From positions 1 through 48,520 of the forward strand of contig NZ_SEWF01000043.1 of assembly GCF_004168285.1 (NCBI RefSeq): a stretch of 48,520 nt of DNA, read 5' to 3'. Positions 17,624 to 25,766 of this stretch are shown piece by piece. The translations under genes were made by a program, and so were the position numbers. The stretch's first letter is position 1. Every line of letters starts with the position of its first letter. This DNA is from Emticicia agri. GTDB taxonomy: Bacteria; Bacteroidota; Bacteroidia; Cytophagales; Spirosomataceae. The notes below the pieces were generated by a model. That model had not been told where the DNA came from. It saw only the letters and a list, made by a program, of their open reading frames with translations, and made no database searches.

Positions 17624-18394
17624 ATGATTCTTGATTATCTCAAATACCTCTTTCGTGCCGGAAACGAGCATAGCCTGCATTCACCATTTTTATTTGATTT
17701 TTACCTCAAAGTTCTGAAGGATTCTACATTTGAAAGTGATTTTTCAGCTATTGAAACATTGAGAGCAGATTTGCTTAATGATGTACATGAAATTGAAATT
17801 ACAGATTTGGGGGCAGGCTCAAAACTCAGCCAATCGAATAGGAGAAGAGTAAAAGATATTGCCAAAAATTCACAAAAACCAGCCCGATTAGCCCAGCTAT
17901 TTTATCGGATTATCAGGTATTACAATTACGAAACAATTCTTGATTTAGGTACTTCGCTGGGTATTACTACTGCTTATCTGGCAAAGGCCAATAAAAGCGG
18001 AAAAGTATTTACATTTGAAGGTTGCCCGAATACAGCAGTAATAGCCAGAGACAATTTTAGAGCATTAGGTATAGAAAATACACAAATTGTTATTGGCAAT
18101 TTGAATGAAACATTGACACCAGAATTAAACAAAATAGATACCATTGATTTTGCTTTTTTTGATGCCAACCACCGTTATGAACCAACCATTGACTATTTTG
18201 AAAAATGTTTAGCCAAAGCACATGAAGATACCTGCTTTATTTTTGATGACATTTATTGGTCGAAGGGAATGAAAAAAGCCTGGCAAACTATCAGTAATCA
18301 TCCGCAGGTAACTGTATCCATAGATATTTTCTGGGTAGGTATCGTGTTTTTCAGGAAAAAACAACCCAAGCAACATTTTATTTTAAGATTTTAA
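17624..18394 (+). CDS. SAM-dependent methyltransferase, O-methyltransferase-like
   Basis: This is a class I methyltransferase of 256 residues. Motif I is ILDLGTSLGITTAYLA (about residues 106-121), the acidic residue of motif II is in KVFTFEGCP, and the later motif is DFAFFDANHRYEPTIDYFEKCL followed by FIFDDIYWSKGMKKAW, the arrangement seen in catechol-type O-methyltransferases. The substrate is unknown. The N-terminal 100 residues (YLFRAGNEHSLHSPFLFDFY) are a conserved extension in Bacteroidota homologues. It lies between clpC and the suf genes and appears to have its own promoter. Confidence 0.85.
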   Translation: MILDYLKYLFRAGNEHSLHSPFLFDFYLKVLKDSTFESDFSAIETLRADLLNDVHEIEITDLGAGSKLSQSNRRRVKDIAKNSQKPARLAQLFYRIIRYYNYETILDLGTSLGITTAYLAKANKSGKVFTFEGCPNTAVIARDNFRALGIENTQIVIGNLNETLTPELNKIDTIDFAFFDANHRYEPTIDYFEKCLAKAHEDTCFIFDDIYWSKGMKKAWQTISNHPQVTVSIDIFWVGIVFFRKKQPKQHFILRF

Positions 18395-18406
18395 AGAGTA
18401 AACTTT

Positions 18407-18427
18407 ACTATACGTATTTAGTAGATA
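18407..18427 (-). promoter_or_regulatory. Weak Rrf2-operator-like palindrome upstream of sufS
   Basis: On the minus strand the site reads TATCTACTAA-A-TACGTATAGT. The left half differs from the operator half AATCTACTAA (41373) in one base, while the right half is poor (6 of 10). It lies 25 bases before the upstream ATG at 18452 and 58 before 18485. Rrf2 proteins often control Fe-S genes, which makes the location sensible, but the match is weak. Confidence 0.3.
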
Positions 18428-18484
18428 AAACAAACTAAAACGTTTTTTTCGATGTTAGTTGAAAATAGAACAGATAAAGCCACA

Positions 18485-19702
18485 ATGTTAGATATTCAAA
18501 AAATAAGAGCAGATTTCCCGATTCTTGATGAAAAGATAAATGGCAAAGACCTGGTATATTTCGATAATGCAGCTACCACACAAAAACCGCTGCCTGTCTT
18601 GAATGCCTTAGCCAATTACTACGGTCATTATAATGCCAATATCCATAGAGGAATCCACCATTTAGCCGAGAAAGCTACTTCTGCCTTTGAAGCCTCTCGT
18701 AAAACCATACAGAAATTTCTGAATGCCAGATATACAGAAGAAATTATTTTTACCTACGGTACCACCGACGGAATTAATTTAGTTGCACAAACTTATGGTC
18801 GCGCATTTCTGAAAGAGGGAGACGAAATCATTATCAGTGCCATGGAACACCACTCTAATATCGTACCCTGGCAGATGCTTTGTGAGCAGAATGGATGTGT
18901 ATTGAAAGTAATTCCGGTTAATGACGATGGTGAATTGATTTTAGAAGCGTATGAAAAATTATTGTCGGGAAAGACTAAATTTGTATCGGTGGTGCATGTG
19001 TCTAATGCTTTAGGCACCATCAATCCGGTGAAGTATATCATCCAGAAGGCGCATGAGGTAGGGGCAAAGGTATTGATTGATGGGGCACAGGCTACTTCAC
19101 ATCTGACGATTGATGTACAAGACTTAGATACAGATTTCTATGTGTTTTCGGCACATAAGCTCTACGGACCAACCGGAATGGGAGCATTGTATGGTAAAAA
19201 GGAACTATTAGAGGCAATGCCGCCATATAGGGGTGGGGGAGAAATGATTAAAGAAGTTACGTTTGAAAAAACCACTTATAACGAACTTCCCTACAAGTTT
19301 GAAGCAGGAACACCCAATATTGCCGATGTAATTGCTGTTAAAACGGCTATTGAATACCTTGACGAGTTGGGTAAAGAGAATGTGGCAGCTTATGAAAACG
19401 AATTGCTGGCCTATGCAACCGAACAATTGTTGAAGATTGAAGGTTTAAAAATTATTGGGCAGGCTAAAGATAAAGTTTCTGTGATTTCGTTTGTCATTGA
19501 GGGCATTCATCCGCAAGATGTGGGTGTGATACTCGACCAGCAGGGGATTGCTGTTCGTACAGGACACCATTGTACACAGCCACTGATGAAACGATTCGGA
19601 ATTCCCGGAACTTCAAGAGCCTCATTTGCTGTTTATAACACCAAAGAAGAAATTGATAAACTGGTACTCGGTATAGAGAAAGTGAAGAAAATGGTACTTT
19701 AA
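18485..19702 (+). CDS. sufS: Cysteine desulfurase SufS
   Basis: This PLP enzyme takes sulfur from cysteine for Fe-S cluster assembly. The ATG at 18485 is preferred because MLDIQKIRADFPIL aligns with the family N-terminus; an ATG 33 bases upstream (18452) is also in frame. Visible motifs are YFDNAATTQKP, the PLP-binding lysine in FSAHKLYGPTGMGALYG, and the persulfide cysteine in RTGHHCTQPLM near the C-terminus. The GHHC loop context is that of group II (SufS) enzymes, which need SufE. sufE follows directly. SufB, SufC and SufD are not in the window, so the suf genes are split or the rest lies elsewhere. Confidence 0.95.
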   Translation: MLDIQKIRADFPILDEKINGKDLVYFDNAATTQKPLPVLNALANYYGHYNANIHRGIHHLAEKATSAFEASRKTIQKFLNARYTEEIIFTYGTTDGINLVAQTYGRAFLKEGDEIIISAMEHHSNIVPWQMLCEQNGCVLKVIPVNDDGELILEAYEKLLSGKTKFVSVVHVSNALGTINPVKYIIQKAHEVGAKVLIDGAQATSHLTIDVQDLDTDFYVFSAHKLYGPTGMGALYGKKELLEAMPPYRGGGEMIKEVTFEKTTYNELPYKFEAGTPNIADVIAVKTAIEYLDELGKENVAAYENELLAYATEQLLKIEGLKIIGQAKDKVSVISFVIEGIHPQDVGVILDQQGIAVRTGHHCTQPLMKRFGIPGTSRASFAVYNTKEEIDKLVLGIEKVKKMVL

Positions 19703-19717
19703 TTGATTGTAGAAAGC

Positions 19718-20146
19718 ATGACAATAAACGAAATACAGGATGAACTCATAGAGGAGTTTGAACTTTTTGATGATTGGGAAGGAAAATATGAGTACATTAT
19801 TGATTTAGGAAAGAAACTGCCAAAATTAAGCGACGAATATAAAACAGAAGACAACATCATTAAAGGCTGTCAGTCAATTGTATGGTTGCATGCGTATATG
19901 AATGGTGATAAGTTGATATTTGAGGCAGACAGTGAAGCCATCATTGTAAAAGGTCTGGTAAGTATGTTGCTGAAAGTTCTTTCAGGGCATACGCCTGAAG
20001 AAATACTGAAAGCCGATTTGTATTTTATCAATAGGGTAGGACTAAGCAGCCATTTAGCTCAGACTCGCTCAAACGGTTTGGCTTCAATGGTGAAACAGAT
20101 GAAAGCGTACGCATTGGCTTTTCAGACAATAGAAGAAAATAAATAA
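19718..20146 (+). CDS. sufE: Cysteine desulfuration protein SufE
   Basis: SufE accepts persulfide sulfur from SufS and passes it to the scaffold. The start at the ATG 19718 gives MTINEIQDELIEEFELFDDWEGKYEYIIDLGKK-type family sequence; the frame is open five codons further to a TTG directly after the sufS stop. The active-site cysteine is in IIKGCQSIVWLHA (about residue 51), and the C-terminal helix ends GLASMVKQMKAYA. It has 142 residues, normal for the family. The 15-base distance to sufS and the 8-base distance to the next gene indicate one operon. Confidence 0.95.
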   Translation: MTINEIQDELIEEFELFDDWEGKYEYIIDLGKKLPKLSDEYKTEDNIIKGCQSIVWLHAYMNGDKLIFEADSEAIIVKGLVSMLLKVLSGHTPEEILKADLYFINRVGLSSHLAQTRSNGLASMVKQMKAYALAFQTIEENK

Positions 20147-20154
20147 TTTTTCAG

Positions 20155-20466
20155 ATGAACGAACAAGAACTAAAAGATAAAGTAGTAGAAGCACTTAAAA
20201 CAGTATATGACCCCGAGATTCCGGTAGATGTGTATGAACTGGGTTTGATATATGACATTAAGATTTTTCCGGTAAACAATGTTTACTTATTAATGACCCT
20301 TACCTCACCGTCTTGCCCTTCGGCAGAATCAATTCCGGTTGAAATTGAGCAGAAAGTAAAAGAAATTGAAGGCGTAAGTGATGTAAGTGTAGAGCTGACT
20401 TTTGACCCGCCCTATTCAACCGAAATGATGTCGGAAGTAGCCAAATTAGAATTAGGTTTTATGTAA
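20155..20466 (+). CDS. DUF59/MIP18-family iron-sulfur assembly protein
   Basis: This is a 103-residue protein of the family that includes SufT, PaaD and human CIAO2/MIP18, involved in maturation of Fe-S proteins. The core reads VYDPEIPVDVYELGLIYDI, the typical DPExP and N/ELGLI motif, followed by LLMTLTSPSCPSAESIP with the conserved cysteine, and a DVSVELTFDPPYS tail. It closes a sufS-sufE-DUF59 operon, spaced by 8 bases from sufE. The exact client proteins are unknown. Confidence 0.92.
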   Translation: MNEQELKDKVVEALKTVYDPEIPVDVYELGLIYDIKIFPVNNVYLLMTLTSPSCPSAESIPVEIEQKVKEIEGVSDVSVELTFDPPYSTEMMSEVAKLELGFM

Positions 20467-20573
20467 CAACTCATATGCTGAGTTGTAAAACGGAATCTGA
20501 CCCCTCCGATTTTACAGCTTGGTTTTAATATATTTCAAACACCCCCTTTAGGGTCGGGGCTTATAATAATATT
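20466..20573 (+). other. Structured intergenic region between the DUF59 gene and the bacilliredoxin gene
   Basis: Two hairpins follow each other: ACAACTCA/TGAGTTGT (20466-20486) and GTAAAACGGA/TCCGATTTTAC with one bulged base (20485-20515). The second is followed by a C/G-rich segment (CCCC...GGGG, about 20542-20557). The GACCCC loop of the second hairpin could also pair with the later GGGTC. This may be a terminator or a leader with alternative folds; no known riboswitch consensus was recognised. Confidence 0.35.
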
Positions 20574-20996
20574 ATGTATCCTCCTCATTTAGTAGCACCA
20601 ATGAAAGCCGAATTAGTAAATGTTGGCTTTCAAGAATTACTGACTCCGTCAGATGTAGATAATTTTATCGATAATCAGAAAGGTACTGCATTAGTAGTTA
20701 TCAATTCAGTATGTGGTTGTGCCGCAGGTACTTGCCGCCCGGGTGTAAGATTAGCTTTGCAACGTGCCGAAGTAAAACCTGAGCATCTGGTAACTGTTTT
20801 TGCTGGTGTTGATACAGACGCAACTCAACAATTACGCTCTTATATTCCATTCCCTCCATCTTCTCCGGCTATTGCCATTTTTAAAGATGGAGAAATCGCA
20901 CATTTTATCGAAAGACATCATATTGAAGGTCGTTCGGCAGAAATGATTGCTACGCACCTGGTAGCAGCATTTGACGAAATCTGTGCTGAGGCATAA
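20574..20996 (+). CDS. BrxA/BrxB-family bacilliredoxin
   Basis: This is a 140-residue member of the YphP/YqiW family, thiol-disulfide proteins that in Bacillus remove bacillithiol from cysteines. The active site is the CGC motif in [15 protein letters not shown] (about residues 47-52), with an [12 protein letters not shown] strand and the family [15 protein letters not shown] block. The fold is thioredoxin-like. Whether this organism makes bacillithiol cannot be seen here; in Bacteroidota the gene often lies near Fe-S assembly genes, as here after sufS-sufE-DUF59. It ends near a shared convergent terminator. Confidence 0.92.
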   Translation: MYPPHLVAPMKAELVNVGFQELLTPSDVDNFIDNQKGTALVVINSVCGCAAGTCRPGVRLALQRAEVKPEHLVTVFAGVDTDATQQLRSYIPFPPSSPAIAIFKDGEIAHFIERHHIEGRSAEMIATHLVAAFDEICAEA

Positions 20997-21023
20997 GATT
21001 TCAAACTTATTTGGGATTAAAAA

Positions 21024-21056
21024 AACGAGACATTCGGTATGGCTGAATGTCTCGTT
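21024..21056 (-). terminator. Shared convergent terminator (LOG gene / bacilliredoxin gene)
   Basis: A perfect 12-bp stem AACGAGACATTC / GAATGTCTCGTT has a 9-base loop. An A run lies to the left (T run on the minus strand) and TTTCGG to the right, so it should terminate the minus-strand gene well and the plus-strand gene weakly. Confidence 0.8.
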
Positions 21057-21062
21057 TCGGTA

Positions 21063-21791
21063 TCAGAAGTTTGGCTTCAACAGATACTTCGCATAGAATT
21101 CATCAATCACTTTTACAGCATCTTCTGCGGTATCTACCAATCTGATTAATTTCAAATCTTCGGGATTAATGTTCTTTTCACTATCGCACATGGTATTCTG
21201 AAGCCAGTCCAATAATCCTTTCCAGTATTCGCTTCCAACCATCACAATCGGGAAACGAGCAATTTTTTTAGTTTGAATCAAGGTAAGGGCTTCAAACAGT
21301 TCGTCTAATGTACCAAAGCCACCCGGCATGATAATAAATCCTTGAGAATATTTCATAAAACACACTTTGCGTGCAAAGAAATAATCGAAGTTAATGCTTT
21401 TATCAGGGTCAACATATTGGTTCGGAACCTGTTCAAACGGCAATTTAATATTCAGTCCAATTGATTTACCTCCGTTTTTACTGGCTCCTTTGTTTCCGGC
21501 TTCCATAATACCCGGGCCACCGCCTGTAATTACACCATACCCGTTTTTCACTAATCGGGCAGCAATATCAACCGACATCTGGTAGTATTTATGGTCGGGC
21601 TTGGTTCTTGCCGAACCATATATAGTTACCGAGGGGCCTATTTTGGCTAATCTGTCAAAACCATCTACAAATTCGGCAACTGTTTTTAAAATCTGCCATG
21701 AATCCTGGCTATGTATTTCATTCCAACCTTTTTCAACAAATGCTTCACGGATTAGTAGCTCTTCATTTGATTCAATTTCCTTTTCGCTCAT
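21063..21791 (-). CDS. LOG family protein (TIGR00730 Rossmann fold)
   Basis: This family includes cytokinin-activating phosphoribohydrolases and YgdH/PpnN-type nucleosidases that split nucleoside monophosphates; older databases call them lysine decarboxylase-like. The diagnostic motif MPGGFGTLDELFEAL is present around residues 150-164, and the nucleotide-binding region is VITGGGPGIMEAGNKGA with SIGLNIKLPFEQ. It has 242 residues. The substrate of this member is unknown. It is transcribed alone on the minus strand and convergent with the bacilliredoxin gene. Confidence 0.92.
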   Translation of the reverse strand: MSEKEIESNEELLIREAFVEKGWNEIHSQDSWQILKTVAEFVDGFDRLAKIGPSVTIYGSARTKPDHKYYQMSVDIAARLVKNGYGVITGGGPGIMEAGNKGASKNGGKSIGLNIKLPFEQVPNQYVDPDKSINFDYFFARKVCFMKYSQGFIIMPGGFGTLDELFEALTLIQTKKIARFPIVMVGSEYWKGLLDWLQNTMCDSEKNINPEDLKLIRLVDTAEDAVKVIDEFYAKYLLKPNF

Positions 21792-21869
21792 AGTAATATT
21801 AAAAGTAATTTGTCGTACAAAATAAAGATTCTTCTCTGATAATTACAGGAGAATCGGATTAAGAAAACG

Positions 21870-21877
21870 TATATTTG
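21870..21877 (+). promoter_or_regulatory. -7 element of rpiB
   Basis: TATATTTG fits the Bacteroidota -7 consensus and lies 33 bases before the ATG at 21911. No good -33 element was found at the expected distance. Confidence 0.5.
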
Positions 21878-21910
21878 CAAAAAAAAGTTTGAACCAACAA
21901 ATATATATCA

Positions 21911-22339
21911 ATGAAAGTTGCAATAGCAGGAGACCACGCAGGGTTTGAGTACAAGAAAGTAATTCTGCAATGGCTTCAGGGTCAGAATTTTGAGACCGCA
22001 GATTTTGGCCCTTATACTCCAGAGTCGATGGATTACCCTGACACCACACATCCGCTTGCCAGTGCTGTCGAAAAAGGAGATTATGAATTTGGTGTGCTGA
22101 TTTGTGGCAGTGGTAATGGGGTTTGTATAACAGCCAACCACCATCAGGGCATCAGAGCCGGATTAGCCTGGAACATAGAGGTAGCACAGCTGATTCGTCA
22201 GCATAACAATGCCAATATTATTTGTTTACCTGCCCGGTTTATTGACTTGGAGTTGGCATTGGAGTGTGTAAAAACATTCTTAAACACGCCGTTTGAAGGC
22301 GGGAGACATGCTCGCAGAGCCGATAAAATTGCTTGCTGA
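21911..22339 (+). CDS. rpiB: Ribose-5-phosphate isomerase B
   Basis: This enzyme interconverts ribose 5-phosphate and ribulose 5-phosphate in the pentose phosphate pathway. The 142-residue protein has the RpiB/LacA/LacB N-terminus MKVAIAGDHAGFEYKK and the phosphate-binding and catalytic loop CGSGNGVCITANHHQGIRAGL, with the active-site cysteine. LacA/B-type activity on galactose 6-phosphate is an alternative, but RpiB is commoner in this phylum. A palindromic mobile element begins six bases after the stop codon. Confidence 0.93.
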   Translation: MKVAIAGDHAGFEYKKVILQWLQGQNFETADFGPYTPESMDYPDTTHPLASAVEKGDYEFGVLICGSGNGVCITANHHQGIRAGLAWNIEVAQLIRQHNNANIICLPARFIDLELALECVKTFLNTPFEGGRHARRADKIAC

Positions 22340-22344
22340 TATGA

Positions 22345-22519
22345 GAAACTGTTTAAGTTTATCTTATTGAATTAAAAAAGTTAATTTTTGTTCAATACTG
22401 CGCTTTAAAAATCCCGCGCGGCGTCCGCTCATTTAGCGTTGCTAAATTCCGGTTTTTAAATCTTGTCTTGAATCAAAAATCAATCTTTTTTATTTTCAAA
22501 ATTTAACTCAAACAGTTTC
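22345..22519. mobile_element. 175-bp palindromic MITE-like element, TSD TGA
   Basis: The ends GAAACTGTTTAAGTT and (complement of the right end) GAAACTGTTTGAGTT match in 14 of 15 bases, and the similarity of the two arms continues imperfectly for about 70 bases. A perfect inner hairpin ATTTAGC-GTT-GCTAAAT lies at 22431-22447 at the centre. TGA flanks it on both sides (22342-22344 and 22520-22522), a 3-base duplication of the TNA type made by IS1031-like members of the IS5 family. It encodes nothing. Confidence 0.6.
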
Positions 22520-22520
22520 T

Positions 22521-22566
22521 GATTTATCAAAGGAAGACAGAGACTCAGTTCTTCCTTTGATAAATC
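22521..22566. terminator. 17-bp hairpin between rpiB and the membrane protein gene
   Basis: A perfect 17-bp inverted repeat (22521-22537 and 22550-22566) has a 12-base loop. The right arm codes for the last residues of the minus-strand membrane protein, and its stop codon is in the loop. It is placed as a terminator for both convergent genes, although no T run follows on either strand. Confidence 0.5.
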
Positions 22567-23954
22567 CCTTTAATAGTAGTAGTTCTGTAATCGACAGCTA
22601 AAGCCGGGATACGCTGAAAAATCTTTGGCACTACATTTTGCTTATCAATGATAATGGTAGGAGGGTCTTTCTTGAAGTTATCGAATATATTAATGATACT
22701 TTCGTAGTTATCCGGGTTTTCAAGGTCAATCTTCGACAAATCCCAGTTCAGATAACAAGTAGCTGATTTCCCTAATTTATACTCATCAATTCTTTCTCCG
22801 ATTATCAGCATTTTCTGCCCTTTCATTAATTCGGGCAACTCTTTAGGCTTAACCCTCATATCCGACAACTGCTCAAACCCTTTTCCAAAGATGGGTGTTA
22901 CTCCCTGATACTGCACAAACACAATTCCAATAAAAACCACCATAAAGACTAAATCGGGAATGACTCCGCCTCTGAAATGGAGGAAAAATCCGGTAACAAA
23001 GAAAGCAAAACATGGCACGAAAATAATGAACTGCATGGGAGCTACATTCGGCGACAAAAATAAAGCTAAAAGTGCCACAACTGCCCATATTAACATAATC
23101 TGTTGCGTACGTTGCTGATAACTATTATAGCGTGATACCTGTGTTTGGCGCAGGAATCCTAAAAAAGCAAGAATGGTCGGAACTGTAATAGCCAACAGCG
23201 CACTCTGGAAATCTTCGAGGCTGTATTGCTTGATTCTGAAAATACCATTGAACCAGTTGTATTTGAATTCGTCGATACTGTCGTAAAAATAAAAATAAAG
23301 CGTGATTAAAAATAGCGGAATAGCGAAACCAAGTAGGGCCAGGAAGTGTTGTCTTAAATTAGCATTGGTAAAAAATACCAGACAAGCCGTGCTCCATAAG
23401 ATAAAAACCATAGATGGTTGATGAAACAATACAGCGATGCCGATATAGAGTCCGATTTCAAAAACTTCGTCAGATACCCCTTCTCTTCGTTCCATTTGTT
23501 TGACAATTTTATTGAAAGCAAAAAGAAGAAAAGTAGTGGCCAGTAAAACCGGAGAAAGTTTACTCATATCGAATGATAAACTCATTAATAAAATATAAAT
23601 CAACCCCGGAGCGTAGTTTTTTTCAAGATAAGTCTGGCGGGTATTGCAGGTAAAAGTAAAATATAAAGCCTGAAAATAGATAATCAGAATAGCGATGAAC
23701 TCATAAGCAAACTGTACCCTGCCAAACGAAAAATCTATCAGCCAATAGATAAAAGCAGATAAAGGCCCCACATTAGTCCAAAGCTCTTTATAAAGAAAAC
23801 TGCCGTCATGGATTTTTTCTCCGACCAGCATCCATTCTAATTCAGGCAATAAAATCGGGAGTTTGTCGCCCAGAAAAGGTAATTTCAGTATAATTACCAG
23901 CAGTAACAAAGACAGAATATGGAAAAGCGTATTTAATCTGAAAAACGTTAGCAA
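22545..23954 (-). CDS. Polytopic membrane protein, possibly DUF6427/glycosyltransferase-like
   Basis: The 469-residue protein has ten or more hydrophobic segments up to about residue 355, then a soluble C-terminus (about residues 370-469). The N-terminal part includes PILLPELEWMLVGEKIHDG and LYKELWTNVGPLSAFIYWL, a pattern reminiscent of the first periplasmic loop of GT-C glycosyltransferases, where acidic residues bind the lipid-linked sugar. I cannot name the family with certainty. The only usable start is TTG at 23954, because an in-frame stop lies 15 bases upstream and the next ATG (residue 42) would remove the first membrane segment. The gene is divergent from rbfA and convergent with rpiB. 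Confidence 0.7.
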   Translation of the reverse strand: MLTFFRLNTLFHILSLLLLVIILKLPFLGDKLPILLPELEWMLVGEKIHDGSFLYKELWTNVGPLSAFIYWLIDFSFGRVQFAYEFIAILIIYFQALYFTFTCNTRQTYLEKNYAPGLIYILLMSLSFDMSKLSPVLLATTFLLFAFNKIVKQMERREGVSDEVFEIGLYIGIAVLFHQPSMVFILWSTACLVFFTNANLRQHFLALLGFAIPLFLITLYFYFYDSIDEFKYNWFNGIFRIKQYSLEDFQSALLAITVPTILAFLGFLRQTQVSRYNSYQQRTQQIMLIWAVVALLALFLSPNVAPMQFIIFVPCFAFFVTGFFLHFRGGVIPDLVFMVVFIGIVFVQYQGVTPIFGKGFEQLSDMRVKPKELPELMKGQKMLIIGERIDEYKLGKSATCYLNWDLSKIDLENPDNYESIINIFDNFKKDPPTIIIDKQNVVPKIFQRIPALAVDYRTTTIKGIYQRKN

Positions 23955-24115
23955 GGCTGTACTGTTTTATATTTTCTGCAAAGTTATATAAAAATTAGTG
24001 CAGTATAGCTGAAAAAGATAGATTAACCCGGCAAAACATAATTTTAAATGGCGTATTTATCAATAAACCGGAAATAGTACGGATATTTGTATAATATTTA
24101 GTGAATTTGAACACA

Positions 24116-24493
24116 ATGGAATCGAAAAGACAAAGACAAGTAGCGAAACAAATTCAGAAAGATTTGGGAGAGATTTTTCAGAGAGAAATGAAACAGGTAT
24201 TTGATAAAGCTTTCGTCACAATCACTGATGTAAAAACCACACCTGACTTAGGCATCGCAAGGGTTTACCTTAGTTTTCTGATGACAAAAGATAAAGACGG
24301 GCTTTTAGAGTCGATACGAGAGCATACCAAAACCATCAGGAACCATCTGGCAGCACGGGTACGCCATCAGTTAAGAATTGTACCTGATTTACAGTTTTAC
24401 TTAGATGATACCGCAGAATATGCGCAAAAAATAGAAAACCTGTTTGCCAATATCGTTATTCCGCCTGCTGAGGTTGAAAATGACGAAGAATAA
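24116..24493 (+). CDS. rbfA: Ribosome-binding factor A
   Basis: RbfA binds the 30S subunit and helps mature the 5' end of 16S rRNA. It is a 125-residue KH-like protein starting MESKRQRQVAKQIQKDLGEIF; a GTG 15 bases upstream is in frame but the ATG fits the family. The conserved segments are VTITDVKTTPDLGIARVYLSFL and LAARVRHQLRIVPDLQFYLDDT. The LolC/E-type permease gene follows 37 bases later, a common pairing in Bacteroidota, so the two are probably cotranscribed. Confidence 0.94.
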   Translation: MESKRQRQVAKQIQKDLGEIFQREMKQVFDKAFVTITDVKTTPDLGIARVYLSFLMTKDKDGLLESIREHTKTIRNHLAARVRHQLRIVPDLQFYLDDTAEYAQKIENLFANIVIPPAEVENDEE

Positions 24494-24530
24494 ACTCTGC
24501 AACACCTTAGAATTATAAAACTTCAGTATC

Positions 24531-25736
24531 TTGAATTTATCATTTTTAATAGCCAAACGCTACTTTTTGTCTCGTAAGAAAAAGAGTTTCATCAACTTTA
24601 TTTCTTTTATGTCGATGCTGGGCATTGGTATAGGTACAATGGCAACGGTGGCAGTTTTATCTGTTTTTAATGGCCTTGAAGATTTGAACCGCAGTATTTT
24701 CAAATCGTTCGACCCTGATATTAAAGTATCTGCCCGTGAGGGTAAAGCCTTTGTGATTGAAAAAGACAAACTGGCCAGATTAAAGCAGATAAAAGGCGTT
24801 GATTATGTAACCGAGGTAATTCAGGATAATGCCCTGGTGATGTATGAGCAGGGAAAGATGGTGGTTACCCTAAAGGGAGTTGATAGTACTTTTCAGAAAA
24901 ATAGCCGATTGAAAGGGTCTTTGGTAGAAGGAAGTTTTGTATTGCATAAAGACGACCTTGATTATGCTTTTATCGGAGGCAATGTTTATGGTGCGCTTAA
25001 TATATCGTTAGACAATATTCTGGAGCCTCTGGAAATCTGGTATCCTAAAAATCAGAAAAAACTATCGTTGATTCCTGAAAACAATATCAATAAGAAGGTA
25101 ATTAATATTTCGGGTGTATATGCACTCGAACAGTTTCATGATGATTATGTGTATGTACCGCTTTCAGTAGCCCAGGAACTGACAGAATTCAGTGATAAAC
25201 GAACCGCATTGGAAGTGCAACTAAAACCTGATGCCAACGCAGGGCGTGTGCAGGAAGAAGTAGCAGGCATTTTTGGCGATAAATACCTGATTCAGAATCA
25301 GGATGAACAAAATGCTAATCTATTCAGAGCAATAAAAATCGAAAAATTGTTTATCTTTATAGCGTTAGTGTTTATTATCGGAGTGGCATCGTTTAATATT
25401 TTCTTTTCTTTAACCATGTTGGTGATTGATAAAAAAGAAGAAGTCAGAACTTTGTATGCGATGGGTGCCGATGATTCGTTAATAAAAAGAATATTTTTTA
25501 GTGAGGGGGCAATTATCTCTTTTATCGGCACGGCAGTAGGGCTTGTTTTAGGTTTCGTGTTCTGCCTGCTTCAGGAGAAATTCGGTTGGGTAAGCATGGG
25601 CATGGATAGTGCGGTTATAGATGCTTATCCGGTGAAGATAAACCCGACGGATTTTATGATTACTGCTGTAGCTGTTATTTTTATTACGCTGATGGTATCT
25701 TATTTTCCTGCCAAACGAGCCACTAATGATTATTAA
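24531..25736 (+). CDS. ABC transporter permease, LolC/LolE (FtsX) family
   Basis: This is a permease of the lipoprotein-release type: a membrane helix at residues 25-50, a large periplasmic domain (about 50-265), then three helices near the C-terminus (ALVFIIGVASFNIFFSLTML, IISFIGTAVGLVLGFVFCLL and the last ending in SYFPAKRAT). TTG at 24531 is the start: it yields the family N-terminus MNLSFLIAKRYFLSRKKKSFINFIS, and no ATG comes before the first membrane helix ends. The LolD-type ATPase is not adjacent. A second, divergent LolC/E-like gene is at 32289-33509. Confidence 0.88.
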   Translation: MNLSFLIAKRYFLSRKKKSFINFISFMSMLGIGIGTMATVAVLSVFNGLEDLNRSIFKSFDPDIKVSAREGKAFVIEKDKLARLKQIKGVDYVTEVIQDNALVMYEQGKMVVTLKGVDSTFQKNSRLKGSLVEGSFVLHKDDLDYAFIGGNVYGALNISLDNILEPLEIWYPKNQKKLSLIPENNINKKVINISGVYALEQFHDDYVYVPLSVAQELTEFSDKRTALEVQLKPDANAGRVQEEVAGIFGDKYLIQNQDEQNANLFRAIKIEKLFIFIALVFIIGVASFNIFFSLTMLVIDKKEEVRTLYAMGADDSLIKRIFFSEGAIISFIGTAVGLVLGFVFCLLQEKFGWVSMGMDSAVIDAYPVKINPTDFMITAVAVIFITLMVSYFPAKRATNDY

Positions 25737-25766
25737 TACTATTTTTCAAAGCTGATATTCAAACAA

